A stretch of DNA of 64,000 nt from JANQIO01 sp043585095 (GCA_043585095.1 CP121321.1:2170001-2234000), one strand, 5' to 3'; positions 52,606 through 61,797 are shown, numbered from the stretch's first letter. Notes: a model not told the origin generated them from the letters alone. Numbers and translations are program-made.

Positions 52606-54792
52606 ATGATTGTGCAATCGCTTCTGTTTCGTCTATCGCGGAATGACGTGTCGCGCGGCATCCTGTGGCACCTTTCCCGATCGCCGGCGTCACTGTTATC
52701 TTTTTTATCACTAATATCTTTTTCTTTTCCCGCGTTACTGGCTTTTGCCCAGTTACTAATTCTTTCCCCAATAGGGTCACGACTTGCCTGCGGCCACCCG
52801 GTGAGCAGGAAAAATAGCACCGCCTTTGATCCACAGACTAACGTTCGCAGCTGTCCGCGCAAACCTCCCCTGGCGCAACACCCTGACAGTGGCAAACGGA
52901 GATACCTGTCGCCGTTAGCCCCCCGGATTTTGGCGGCAGCCGCCCTGAGTGCACTGCTCGCCGCATGTGCCGGCTCGCCACAAACAGACAGTCGGTCGCG
53001 CACGGCCGGTGGCTCGGATGACAGCTTACAAATACCAGCAGACACCGGCGCGGATACGATATTCACTCCCCTGCTACAGCAGAGCCAATCTCTGATTGAC
53101 GCCGGCCAACTGTATGCGGCGGCCAGCATACTTAGCAGCCTTCACTATCACAAGCTTACCGGTACTGAGCGCGCCAGATGGGTGTTTCAGCAAACTGCTA
53201 TCGATGAGCAGTTAGGCAATACGGAGCGCGCTCTGGAACGACTGCAAGCAACTTTGCCTGCATTACCTCAGGATGTTTCAAGGCCGCTCGAGCTGAAAAC
53301 GCTAGAACTCATGCAGGCCCGCCAGGGAGCGTTTGCTGCCGCGACGGCGGCTGAGCAAATGCGGGCTGCAGAACACCGGGCTATGGAGGCCACCGGGAGA
53401 CGCTCAATACCGGTTAGCGGCAAGCCGCTAGCGCAGGAGTCCACACTGTTTCAAACTAAAATCACTGCATTTATCTGGTCTGCGCTTCAGCACAGTCCGC
53501 TGGAGAGTCTGGAATCCGCCCTACCCACCGCACAGGGCCAATGGCGAGCCTGGTTGGAGCTCGCTCTATTGGATGCGGATTTACTCGAGAGCCCCGAAGG
53601 GCAGCATAGCCAACTGATGCTATGGCAACAGCGCTACCCCGATCACCCCACCAGGGCGCTGCTTGCCTCTGATTTGCACTATGACATGAACACAGAGAAC
53701 CGCTCCTACGGGTCTGATGACACCCAATTGGCCTCGCGCGCTGCACTGCTGCTTCCACTAGGACAGGACGATGACGCGGCACGCGACGCCAACCACATTC
53801 TCGATGGCTACCTTGCCGCCTCCTATGAAGCACAAAAACGGGGTTGGCCCACACAGGAACTGTTAATCATCGACACTGCAGACTTCGAAAACTTTACAAG
53901 CGCCGTATCGACAGCACGAAAAGCCGGCGCCACCTGGATTATTGGCCCCATCGAGGGCGACAACAGCACGCAAAGTGACCCAACAGCGAGCGCATTACCG
54001 ACTGACATAACGCAGATAGCGCTTAGCCAATTACGTCCGGACCGGGATCTGTCTGACCCGGTGATTCCACAATTTAGCGTAAGCCTGGCTGACGATATGC
54101 AGGCTCTGGCGGGCATCGCCTATGACGACAGTCACCGGCGTTCACTGCTCCTCTATCCAGATAACATCTGGGGATACCAGGCTAGCGATGCCCTAACGGC
54201 CCACTGGCAGGGAGCCGGCGGTGAACTAACGGCAGTGAGCCAGTACAGTGGCCAAAAGGACTATGCCAGCGCGCTTACCGCCGCCCTGGGGGTAGACAGC
54301 AGCAAAGCGCGCTATAAGCGTGTCCGGCAACTTTTGGGAGAGCCCGCTGAGTTCTACCCCCGGCGCCGACAGGACATCGACAGCGTGTTCCTCCTCAGCG
54401 ATACCGCCCAGCACGCCCGGGCTTTAAAACCCTTACTGGCTTTCCACTATGCTGGTGATCTGCCGGTCTATGGCAGCGCGGAGATGATCAACGAAAAGAA
54501 CGATCGCCAGCGTGACAGGGACCTGAGTGGCATTCAAATCTTATTGTCTCCCTGGCGCTTGTATACAAACGCGCCTTTACAGACAGCGCTGGCAAGCAGT
54601 CAGCGGAACGGCGGCCTTAACGACAGGCAGGCCCTGGGCGTTGACGTATTTGCCCTGCAAGGCCGACTTAAGCAGCTTGGAGCAGGTGCTATTCGGGGCA
54701 GTCAAGGCGTTCTGGTCAGCGACGAAACGGGCCGGATACGTCGATATCGCCAGCGCGCGGTGATCAAGGACGGTGCACCCACGCCGCAATGA
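52606..54792 (+). CDS. lpoA: Outer-membrane lipoprotein LpoA, activator of PBP1A
   Basis: Frame of 728 codons. The lipoprotein signal with lipobox LLAAC is only at residues about 105-122 counted from ATG 52606, so that start is probably too early. GTG 52801, or a CTG at 52906 preceded by CGGAG and giving a normal signal peptide, are alternatives. The mature part has an N-terminal TPR-like domain and a C-terminal periplasmic-binding fold (AALLLPLGQDDDAARDANHILDGYLA onward). LpoA stimulates PBP1A from the outer membrane. Context rsmI/lpoA-yraN-diaA-dolP is the conserved order. Confidence 0.9.
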   Translation: MIVQSLLFRLSRNDVSRGILWHLSRSPASLLSFLSLISFSFPALLAFAQLLILSPIGSRLACGHPVSRKNSTAFDPQTNVRSCPRKPPLAQHPDSGKRRYLSPLAPRILAAAALSALLAACAGSPQTDSRSRTAGGSDDSLQIPADTGADTIFTPLLQQSQSLIDAGQLYAAASILSSLHYHKLTGTERARWVFQQTAIDEQLGNTERALERLQATLPALPQDVSRPLELKTLELMQARQGAFAAATAAEQMRAAEHRAMEATGRRSIPVSGKPLAQESTLFQTKITAFIWSALQHSPLESLESALPTAQGQWRAWLELALLDADLLESPEGQHSQLMLWQQRYPDHPTRALLASDLHYDMNTENRSYGSDDTQLASRAALLLPLGQDDDAARDANHILDGYLAASYEAQKRGWPTQELLIIDTADFENFTSAVSTARKAGATWIIGPIEGDNSTQSDPTASALPTDITQIALSQLRPDRDLSDPVIPQFSVSLADDMQALAGIAYDDSHRRSLLLYPDNIWGYQASDALTAHWQGAGGELTAVSQYSGQKDYASALTAALGVDSSKARYKRVRQLLGEPAEFYPRRRQDIDSVFLLSDTAQHARALKPLLAFHYAGDLPVYGSAEMINEKNDRQRDRDLSGIQILLSPWRLYTNAPLQTALASSQRNGGLNDRQALGVDVFALQGRLKQLGAGAIRGSQGVLVSDETGRIRRYRQRAVIKDGAPTPQ

Positions 54793-54820
54793 AGACTGGC
54801 CGCAATGACAAATAGCCCCG

Positions 54821-55204
54821 ATGCCCATTAGTCGCGCTACGGTTTCACGTTCCAATCGAGGCGCCCATTACGAGACGCTAGCGCTGACCTGGCTGCAACA
54901 GCAAGGACTCACACTTCGCGAGCGCAACTTCCAATGCAAGTTGGGGGAGATCGACTTGGTCTGTGAAGACGGCGGCACGCTTGTCTTTGTAGAAGTGCGC
55001 TATCGAAGTCAATCTGCATTCGCGTCCGCCGCCGCCTCGGTAGGCCCTGCCAAGCAACGGCGCTTACGAGCTACCGCACAGTACTATTTGCAAACTCAGG
55101 GGCTAACGCGCAGGGCGTGTCGCTTCGACGTAGTGACCTTTGACCAGTCTCTTGCCGGCAGCGAAGATACGATACAATGGCTGCGCAACGCGATCTGCTG
55201 TTAA
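54821..55204 (+). CDS. yraN: YraN/UPF0102 family endonuclease-like protein
   Basis: 127 residues. The small restriction-endonuclease-like fold is recognisable by NRGAHYETLALTWL, LRERNFQCKLGEIDLVCED and LVFVEVRYRS (the E...D...ExK-like pattern with R in place of K). Function in vivo is not well established; a role in DNA processing or recombination is assumed. 28 bases after lpoA. The stop codon lies inside the first unit of a 22-bp repeat array. Confidence 0.92.
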   Translation: MPISRATVSRSNRGAHYETLALTWLQQQGLTLRERNFQCKLGEIDLVCEDGGTLVFVEVRYRSQSAFASAAASVGPAKQRRLRATAQYYLQTQGLTRRACRFDVVTFDQSLAGSEDTIQWLRNAICC

Positions 55205-55354
55205 CAAAACCGCCGCAGGCGCTTAACAAAACCGCCGCAGGCGCTTAACAAAACCGCCGCAGGCGCTTAACAAAACCGCCGCAGGCGCTTAACAAAACCG
55301 CCGCGGGCGCTTAACAAAACCGCCGCAGGCGCTTAATCGCAACCCTGCGGGCGC
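55201..55354. repeat. 22-bp tandem array at the yraN 3' end
   Basis: Six near-perfect copies of a 22-base unit (TTAACAAAACCGCCGCAGGC plus GC) start at 55201, 55223, 55245, 55267, 55289 (one A to G change) and 55311, and a degenerate seventh at 55333. The first unit contains the yraN TAA stop. Each unit can fold CGCC-GCA-GGCG, and read on the minus strand the stem is followed by GTTTTG, like a small terminator for the opposite direction. Confidence 0.95.
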
Positions 55355-55417
55355 TAAGAAGCTAGACTGCTAGAACGACACAGGGACGTAATCCAATCCG
55401 CATTCGGCGATGAAAAG

Positions 55418-56011
55418 ATGAGCACCTACGACGCAATTGCCACAGACTTTCAGGCACTGATGGAGCTTGTATCAGTGTCTGTGGATACGCTGATTGAGCC
55501 CTTGGAGCACTCTGTTTCGATATGTCAGCAGGCCCTTCTCAACGAGCGCAAGATCCTATGCTGTGGCAACGGCCCTGGTGCCGCGGTAGCGCAGCTATTC
55601 AGCATCGCGCTCTTGCACCGTTTTGAAACTGAGCGCCCCGCGCTGCCGGCCATCAGCCTTAGCGCCGACGGCGCAACGCTTTCAGCGCTCAGTGCGGGAG
55701 GCAGCAATGACCTGTTTTCCCGTCAGATACGAGCCCTGGGGCAGCCTGGCGACGTGCTTCTGGCGGTTGCGGCCAGCGCCAGCAATGCCAGTCTAATACA
55801 GGCTATACGTGCAGCTCATGAGCGCGAGATGCTTGTGGTTTTGCTCAGCGGCGGTGATTGCACCGACGTATCCAGCCTAATTTCCGCCGACGACTCTGAA
55901 ATTTATGTGAACTCTTCCAGCGGTCCGAGGATCATAGAGTTACAAACCATGATTGTTCACTGCCTCTGTAAACTAATAGACCAGGCACTGTTTGGGATAT
56001 ACGCCGAATGA
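55418..56011 (+). CDS. diaA: DnaA initiator-associating protein DiaA (SIS domain)
   Basis: 197 residues, a single SIS domain (about 30-180) with CCGNGPGAAVAQLF and GGSNDLFSRQIRALGQPGDVLLAVAASA. DiaA binds DnaA and promotes timely initiation; close relatives are sedoheptulose-7-phosphate isomerases (GmhA), but the context between yraN and the BON-domain gene supports DiaA. The stop overlaps the next start by 4 bases. Confidence 0.92.
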   Translation: MSTYDAIATDFQALMELVSVSVDTLIEPLEHSVSICQQALLNERKILCCGNGPGAAVAQLFSIALLHRFETERPALPAISLSADGATLSALSAGGSNDLFSRQIRALGQPGDVLLAVAASASNASLIQAIRAAHEREMLVVLLSGGDCTDVSSLISADDSEIYVNSSSGPRIIELQTMIVHCLCKLIDQALFGIYAE

Positions 56012-56571
56012 AAACACTCGCTTTAATTTTACTCACTTTGTCACTGACTGCCTGCGGTAGCTTCCTTGCGGCGGTGGATGCGCCAGCGATTGAGGATGAC
56101 CCCGGCGAGCGAACTGCGGGCGCACAAGTCGAGGACGAGGCCATTGAGACAAAAAGCCGAGTCAATATCGGTGCCTGGGATGAGCGTTTTGACGACGCTC
56201 ACGTCAACGTCACAAGTTACAACGGCTATGTTTTGATTACCGGGCAAGTGCCTAATGAAGAACTGAAGTCCATGGCCTCTGATGTGGTTCGCAAAATTCG
56301 AGGGGTGCGACGGATCTATAACGAGCTCGAAATCGCTGGCAACACGACAGCCCTGGTGCGATCGAGTGACACCTGGCTGACCACTAAGGTCAAAACCGCG
56401 CTATTAGCTGCGGATGATATTCAAGGTGGTAGGGTCAAAGTGGTTACGCAGAACGGCGTGGTCTACCTGATGGGCATGGTGTCAAGAGCCGAAGCAGAGC
56501 GGATCGTGGCCGTAGCCCGTTCCAAGAGCGGCGTTCAAAAGGTCGTGCAAATATTTGAGCTGATAGACTGA
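56008..56571 (+). CDS. dolP: BON-domain outer-membrane lipoprotein DolP (YraP)
   Basis: 187 residues. Lipoprotein signal ending LTAC (residues 13-16), then two BON domains (about 45-112 and 120-187). DolP localises to division sites, binds anionic phospholipid and supports envelope integrity and Bam function. Last gene of the lpoA unit. Confidence 0.94.
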   Translation: MKTLALILLTLSLTACGSFLAAVDAPAIEDDPGERTAGAQVEDEAIETKSRVNIGAWDERFDDAHVNVTSYNGYVLITGQVPNEELKSMASDVVRKIRGVRRIYNELEIAGNTTALVRSSDTWLTTKVKTALLAADDIQGGRVKVVTQNGVVYLMGMVSRAEAERIVAVARSKSGVQKVVQIFELID

Positions 56572-56670
56572 CGAACTAAAACAGACTGACTCAAAACGCC
56601 GCACAGTCGCCGGCCAGGAAAGCGGTATAAGCAAACGCACATCGCTCACATCGTAGCTGCCGCAGGCTCC

Positions 56671-57108
56671 TCACTTCACCACCTTCAAAGAGGGTCGCTT
56701 GTCACCGGATCCAGAGGGTCGCTGCCCTTCCTGCCCGCCACTGCCGCCACCACCGTCTGACGGTGGCGTCTCCGGTGGCTCTGGGGGTGGCACATCCTCT
56801 CCATCGAACACCATCCCCTGCCCGTTCTCGCGTGCATAGATTCCCATTACTGCATACATCGGCACAAAAACATCTACCGGCACACCACCGAAGCGGCCGT
56901 TGAAACTGACCGCATCGTTATCGATTTCGAGTTCTATAACGGCTGAGGGTGAGACGTTCAGTACGATCTGGCCGTCCTTCACATATTGCTGCGGCACTTG
57001 CACATCTTGCTGTTCGGCATCTACGAGAATGTACGGCGTGCAGTCGTTGTCAATGATCCACTCATAGAGGGCACGCATGACGTAAGGGCGACTGGGGGAC
57101 ATGCTCAT
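56671..57108 (-). CDS. sspB: ClpXP adaptor SspB
   Basis: 145 residues. N-terminal dimerisation/ssrA-tag-binding domain (SRPYVMRALYEWIIDNDCTPYILVDA...) to about residue 105, then a Pro/Gly/Ser-rich flexible linker and the ClpX-binding tail RPSLKVVK. It delivers ssrA-tagged proteins to ClpXP. 29 bases downstream of sspA. Confidence 0.96.
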   Translation of the reverse strand: MSMSPSRPYVMRALYEWIIDNDCTPYILVDAEQQDVQVPQQYVKDGQIVLNVSPSAVIELEIDNDAVSFNGRFGGVPVDVFVPMYAVMGIYARENGQGMVFDGEDVPPPEPPETPPSDGGGGSGGQEGQRPSGSGDKRPSLKVVK

Positions 57109-57137
57109 ATGAGGGACCGGCGAAGTGCGCTGCAGAT

Positions 57138-57770
57138 CTACAGGCGCATTTCCCGTTCGGCTTCCGTCAGGCTAGCCTGGAAGGACTCGCGGCTGAACAG
57201 GCGATCCATATACTCCAGCAACGGTTTGGTTTGCTTGCTGGAGCGAAACTCTATGCCCAACGTGGGCAGTCGCCACAGTAACGGGGCGAGACAGCAATCC
57301 ACCAGCGTAAACTCCTCATTCATGAAGAATGGCATCTCTCCAAAGATCGGCGCTACGCCCATAAGGCCTTCGCGCAGCTCCTTGGTGCATTTTTCTACCA
57401 CGTTGTCAGAGCGGGTGTTTTGAATCTGATCCACCAGCGCACACCAGTCTTTCTCTATGCGGTGGATAAACAAACGACTTTCTGCGCGGGCAACCGGATA
57501 GACAGGCAACAACGGCGGGTGCGGAAAGCGCTCGTCGAGATATTCCATCATGACCTTCGACTCATAGAGCACCAGGTCACGATCTACCAGGGTCGGTAGA
57601 GTATTGTAAGGGTTCAGTTCTGCCAGCTCTTCGGGCGGGTGCGCACCATCGCACTCAACCACATCTACCGTGACACCCTTTTCCGCCAGGACAATACGTA
57701 CCCGATGACTGTAGTGACTCTGATTATCCGAGAAAAAGGTCATTGAAGACCGCTTGGCCACCGCACTCAT
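57138..57770 (-). CDS. sspA: Stringent starvation protein A SspA
   Basis: 210 residues, GST fold: thioredoxin-like N-domain with SDNQSHYSHRVRIVLAEKG, and a helical C-domain. SspA binds RNA polymerase and affects stationary-phase and acid-stress transcription; it lacks GST activity. Good ribosome site GGGGAA precedes the ATG. Followed by sspB. Confidence 0.96.
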   Translation of the reverse strand: MSAVAKRSSMTFFSDNQSHYSHRVRIVLAEKGVTVDVVECDGAHPPEELAELNPYNTLPTLVDRDLVLYESKVMMEYLDERFPHPPLLPVYPVARAESRLFIHRIEKDWCALVDQIQNTRSDNVVEKCTKELREGLMGVAPIFGEMPFFMNEEFTLVDCCLAPLLWRLPTLGIEFRSSKQTKPLLEYMDRLFSRESFQASLTEAEREMRL

Positions 57771-57846
57771 GGAATTCCCCTAAAAGTATTTTTAAATGTT
57801 CTTGTTGAAACGCCTGCGCTCTAACGATGCAACCAACTCACAAAAC

Positions 57847-59865
57847 TCAGTGCACGTCTTTCCAGTATTCACGACTCAATAATGAGGCGAACACAAAGAA
57901 GACTGCAATAAAGAGCAGCGCGTATACGCCAATACGTTGCCGCTGCAGCTTCACAGGCTCGGCGACGTAAGATAGAAAGTTAACCAGATCATACACGGCA
58001 TCATCAAACTCTTCCGGCGACATAGAACCTTCTTCTACCAGCTTGAAGCTGCCGCAGGGATCGTTGAGGATTGGCTCATTCGTCAGAGGGTCCACTTTAG
58101 CCTCGCCCTTCACAGGGCCCTGCGCACAAGCCTGCACGCCTTGTAACTCAATCAGCGCGTGCGGCATACCCACGTTGGGGTAGACCTTGTTATTCACTCC
58201 CATGGGACGACTGGGGTCTTCGTAGAAGGTCCTGAGATAGGTGTACAGATAGCTTGGTGTGCGAGCGCGTGCGATTAACGTGAGGTCCGGCGGCACCGCA
58301 CCAAACCACTGCTTTCCCAGCTCATCGGTCATTGAATTGGTCATCAACGAACCGATTTTATGATCGCGATCCAATACCAGGTATTCCTCAGCCAGATCCT
58401 TGGGTATACCCAGATCATCTGCGACACGCTGATAGCGCGAGTACTTGAGGGAATGACAGCCGGAGCAATAACTCATATAAAGTCCGGCGCCATGCTGCAG
58501 CGAAGAGGTGTCGGTCAGATCAGGATCCATATGATCCAGAGCCATGCCAGGTCCACCGGCCGCAACTGCTTTCAAGGGCAGGACGGTCAGTGCGGCAATA
58601 ATGGCTAAACCAGCCAACACGCCGAGGGGACCCATGCCACCATCCATGGTCACACGCTCCGGCACCGGCTTGGTTGATTCCATGCTGGTCCAGATTGGCA
58701 TGCCCAGGAAGAAGCCAAAGTATAAAATTGAACAGATCTGCGCTAACAGCGTTCTGGCAGGTGTGGGTGACCAGACGCCCAATACACCCAGGATCAGGAA
58801 TGAGGCGACAAAGACCACCAGCATTACCTTGGTCATGTTGCCGCGATACCGCCATGAGCGCACCGGGCTGCGATCCAGCCAGGGCAGTAGGAAGGGGATC
58901 GCGACCGATGCAGCAAACGCCATAAAGCCCCAAAACTTGTCAGGTACCGCACGTAACACGGAATAAAACGGCGTGAAGTACCAAACCGGCGCAATGTGCG
59001 CAGGTGTCTTCAGGGAGTCCGCTTCTTCGAAGTTCGCATACTCAAGGAAATAACCGCCCATCTCCGGCATGAAAAACATCACCGCACAGAAGATAAAGAG
59101 GAACACACCGATCGCCTGCAGATCGTGCACGGTGTAGTACGGGTGGAATTGAATCCCGTCCACAGGGACACCGTCTTCATTTTTGTGCTTCTTGATCTCA
59201 ACCCCGTCCGGGTTGTTGGACCCCACCGTGTGGAGGGCGAGAATATGCATCACTACCAGTGCGAGCAATACGATAGGCAGCGCGACAACGTGCAGTGCGA
59301 AAAAGCGGTTTAGCGTAATACCCGATATCAGGTAGTCACCGCGAATCCAGGTCACGATGTCTTCACCGACGACGGGAATCGCGCCAAAGAGCGAGATGAT
59401 GACCTGCGCGCCCCAGTAGGACATTTGTCCCCATGGCAGAACGTAGCCAACAAAGGCTTCCGCCATCAGCACAACAAAAATCAACATGCCGAACAGCCAG
59501 ATTAACTCGCGTGGCTTCTTATATGATCCATACAACAGCGCACGGAACATATGAAGGTAGACGACGACGAAGAAAGCAGATGCGCCGGTGCTGTGCATAT
59601 AGCGCAAAAGCCAGCCGAAATCGACATCGCGCATGATGTACTCAACGGACGCAAAAGCGTCTTCGGCACTGGCCGTGTAGTTCATCGTAAGCCAGATACC
59701 GGTCAGAAGCTGATTCGCCAATACCAAAAATGAAAAGACGCCGAAGTAGTACCAGAAGTTCAGGTTCTTGGGAGCGTAGTACTCTCCCATGTGGGTATTC
59801 CACGCCTTGACGATAGGCAGACGCTCGTCTACCCAATCACGCAAACCAACAAGCGCGTTATTCAT
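57847..59865 (-). CDS. Fused cytochrome b / cytochrome c1 of the bc1 complex
   Basis: 672 residues in one uninterrupted frame. Residues 1-405 are cytochrome b with heme-b histidines H91/H105 and H192/H207 and a Qo motif PVWY (293-296). The usual cytochrome b end KPVPERVT (399-406) runs without a stop into a hydrophobic segment (411-434) with an AVAA-type signal-peptidase site, then cytochrome c1 with CSGCH (467-471), likely heme ligand M567, and the C-terminal anchor. Most gammaproteobacteria encode petB and petC separately; a fused precursor that is later cleaved is known from Bradyrhizobium fbcH. It abuts the Rieske gene stop. Confidence 0.95.
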   Translation of the reverse strand: MNNALVGLRDWVDERLPIVKAWNTHMGEYYAPKNLNFWYYFGVFSFLVLANQLLTGIWLTMNYTASAEDAFASVEYIMRDVDFGWLLRYMHSTGASAFFVVVYLHMFRALLYGSYKKPRELIWLFGMLIFVVLMAEAFVGYVLPWGQMSYWGAQVIISLFGAIPVVGEDIVTWIRGDYLISGITLNRFFALHVVALPIVLLALVVMHILALHTVGSNNPDGVEIKKHKNEDGVPVDGIQFHPYYTVHDLQAIGVFLFIFCAVMFFMPEMGGYFLEYANFEEADSLKTPAHIAPVWYFTPFYSVLRAVPDKFWGFMAFAASVAIPFLLPWLDRSPVRSWRYRGNMTKVMLVVFVASFLILGVLGVWSPTPARTLLAQICSILYFGFFLGMPIWTSMESTKPVPERVTMDGGMGPLGVLAGLAIIAALTVLPLKAVAAGGPGMALDHMDPDLTDTSSLQHGAGLYMSYCSGCHSLKYSRYQRVADDLGIPKDLAEEYLVLDRDHKIGSLMTNSMTDELGKQWFGAVPPDLTLIARARTPSYLYTYLRTFYEDPSRPMGVNNKVYPNVGMPHALIELQGVQACAQGPVKGEAKVDPLTNEPILNDPCGSFKLVEEGSMSPEEFDDAVYDLVNFLSYVAEPVKLQRQRIGVYALLFIAVFFVFASLLSREYWKDVH

Positions 59866-60462
59866 TTACGCAACCTCCATGTCTTTACCGATAATCAGCG
59901 TTGTCTCACCTTCAAACATATAGGGGGGTACTTCCAAATTGGTGGAAGCCGGAACACCGTTATAAACCCGGCCAGCCAGGTCAAATTTGGAACCGTGGCA
60001 GGGACAGAAGAACCCGCCCAGCCATTCGTCGCCACCCAAATCGGACGCACCAACTTCTGGCCGAAACTTCGGTGCACAACCCAGGTGCGTGCAGAGCCCC
60101 ACGAATACCATGATTTCAGGATTGATGGCGCGCGCTCTGCCTTCAATATAGGAAGGCTGCTTGGAAATGCTGGAGTCTGGGTCTTTTAACTTGGAGTCCA
60201 ACTGGTCCAGGTCTGCAAGCTGTTCTTCCGTACGACGCAGCACGTAGACAGGCTTGCCGCGCCATTCCACAACAATCATTTGGCCCGGCTCTATCTTGCC
60301 GATATCCGCCTTGACCGGAGCGCCGGCGGCCTTAGCCTTGGCGCTCGGGTTCCAGGACCCTACGAAAGGTACCGCGACACCCACTACGCCAGCTGCGCCT
60401 ACTGCGCTAGTTGCCGCCGTGAGGAACCGGCGACGACCGGCATTCACTGTGTCACTGCTCAT
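59866..60462 (-). CDS. petA: Rieske iron-sulfur protein of the bc1 complex
   Basis: 198 residues from ATG 60462; a longer frame upstream is atypical. N-terminal twin-arginine-type segment GRRRFLTAATSAVGAAGVVG acts as signal/anchor. Cluster ligands are CTHLGC and CPCHGS. It shuttles electrons from ubiquinol to cytochrome c1. Ends directly before the fused cytochrome b/c1 gene. Confidence 0.97.
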   Translation of the reverse strand: MSSDTVNAGRRRFLTAATSAVGAAGVVGVAVPFVGSWNPSAKAKAAGAPVKADIGKIEPGQMIVVEWRGKPVYVLRRTEEQLADLDQLDSKLKDPDSSISKQPSYIEGRARAINPEIMVFVGLCTHLGCAPKFRPEVGASDLGGDEWLGGFFCPCHGSKFDLAGRVYNGVPASTNLEVPPYMFEGETTLIIGKDMEVA

Positions 60463-60828
60463 GTTGCTCTCCCATAACTCGCATCTATCCCGCTCGCACT
60501 TCGTGCTGCGATCATTGTCGTGAAAAGTATCTTGCGCCCGGATATCGCGCCATGACGCCAATGATAGGCAGGAAAGGTAAATTTAAACCGCTGCAAATGG
60601 TAATGACTTTGCTCTCGTGTGACAAGAAAAAGCATCTAAGTACAAGAAATATCAGGCATTTCTGTCGAGGCTTATCGGACCAAAAAGACCCTGATTCAAC
60701 TATCTGTTGCAACTATCTGCTTCAAGCAGAAGAGGCCTTATAGCGTGGCGCAGTCATGTTCGCTTGCACCTTGCCCTGAGAACCTTACGCTATGCGCGCT
60801 CTAATGGATGTGCCCGGCTCAAAGTAGA
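60463..60828. other. petA upstream region
   Basis: About 365 bases between the petA start and the rpsI terminator. No gene is supported. A direct repeat CAACTATCTG occurs twice near 60695-60720. The petA promoter must lie here but no clear -35/-10 pair stood out. Confidence 0.5.
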
Positions 60829-60867
60829 TAAAAAAACGCCCGGTAACCGCTGGCGGCTCCGGGCGTG
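60829..60867 (-). terminator. Rho-independent terminator after rpsI
   Basis: On the minus strand ACGCCCGG and CCGGGCGT form the stem (60843-60837 and 60865-60859 on the plus strand carry CGCCCGG and CCGGGCG), with a 15-base partly paired loop, followed by seven or eight Ts. It ends the rplM-rpsI transcript 22 bases after the stop. Confidence 0.9.
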
Positions 60868-60888
60868 TTTGGAGTTGGGTCGCAGACC

Positions 60889-61281
60889 CTAGCGCTTCGA
60901 GAACTGTGGGCGCTTGCGTGCTTTTCGCAGACCCACTTTCTTGCGCTCTACTTCACGCGCATCACGAGTAACAAAACCTGCGCTGCGCAACGTGGGCCGC
61001 AATGACTCGTCGTAATCCATCAGTGCACGGGTGATGCCGTGACGGATCGCTCCGGCCTGGCCGAAACTGCCACCGCCGGCGACGGTTACGTTGATATCGA
61101 ACTTTTCTTCGGTCTCGGTAAGCTGCAGGGGCTGGCGCACAATCATGCGCGCGACTTCGCGACCGAAATACTGGTCAAGCGGCTTGCTATTAACGGTAAT
61201 TTGCCCGCCACCGTTTTTGATGAAGACACGGGCTGTGGACGTTTTGCGTCGACCGGTGCCGTAGTACTGAGTTGCTGCCAT
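60889..61281 (-). CDS. rpsI: 30S ribosomal protein S9
   Basis: 130 residues with YYGTGRRKTSTARVF at the N-terminus and the basic tail RKKVGLRKARKRPQFSKR, whose last Arg contacts the P-site tRNA. 46 bases after rplM. Confidence 0.99.
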   Translation of the reverse strand: MAATQYYGTGRRKTSTARVFIKNGGGQITVNSKPLDQYFGREVARMIVRQPLQLTETEEKFDINVTVAGGGSFGQAGAIRHGITRALMDYDESLRPTLRSAGFVTRDAREVERKKVGLRKARKRPQFSKR

Positions 61282-61327
61282 AGTATTAACCTTGCAAATT
61301 CTGCGCTGTGAACGACGTATTCAGCAG

Positions 61328-61756
61328 CTAAATATTGAGTGCCTGAGGCTGCTGAGCCGTATGCGGGTGCTCCGCACCTGCGTAAACCTTCAACTTTTTG
61401 AACATGGCACGACCCAACGGGTTACGCGGCAGCATGCCTTTAACAGCGCCCTGAATGACACGCTCTGGCGCCTTCTCGATCAATTGTTCAAAGGACATGC
61501 TCTTGAGACCACCGGGGTAGCCGGTATGACGGTGGTACATTTTGTCGGTGGTCTTGGCACCGGTTACCTTAATTTTCTCCGCGTTGATAACGACGATGTA
61601 ATCACCGGTATCAACGTGAGGAGTGTACTCAGGCTTGTGCTTGCCACGCAGGCGGTGAGCAATCTCGCTGGCGAGACGTCCCAGCGTCTTCTCTGCTGCA
61701 TCCACAACAAACCAGTCATGGTGCACGGATTCGGCTTTTGCGCTAAACGTTTTCAT
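61328..61756 (-). CDS. rplM: 50S ribosomal protein L13
   Basis: 142 residues: MKTFSAK start, WFVVDAAEKTLGRLAS, DYIVVINAEKIKVTG and the GMLPRNPLGRAMFKKLKVY motif. Early-assembly protein of the 50S subunit. First gene of rplM-rpsI. Confidence 0.99.
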   Translation of the reverse strand: MKTFSAKAESVHHDWFVVDAAEKTLGRLASEIAHRLRGKHKPEYTPHVDTGDYIVVINAEKIKVTGAKTTDKMYHRHTGYPGGLKSMSFEQLIEKAPERVIQGAVKGMLPRNPLGRAMFKKLKVYAGAEHPHTAQQPQALNI

Positions 61757-61797
61757 TGATTATTGCCCCTGTGGGACGTCTAAATTTAAGAGCGCGA

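Noticed and set aside
52233..53129. Long minus-strand frame with Leu/Pro/Ser and Glu-Leu-Gly repeats
   Set aside because: It overlaps rsmI's start and the lpoA coding strand, its repeats come from the purine tract and the 12-bp array (a multiple of three), and it resembles no protein family.
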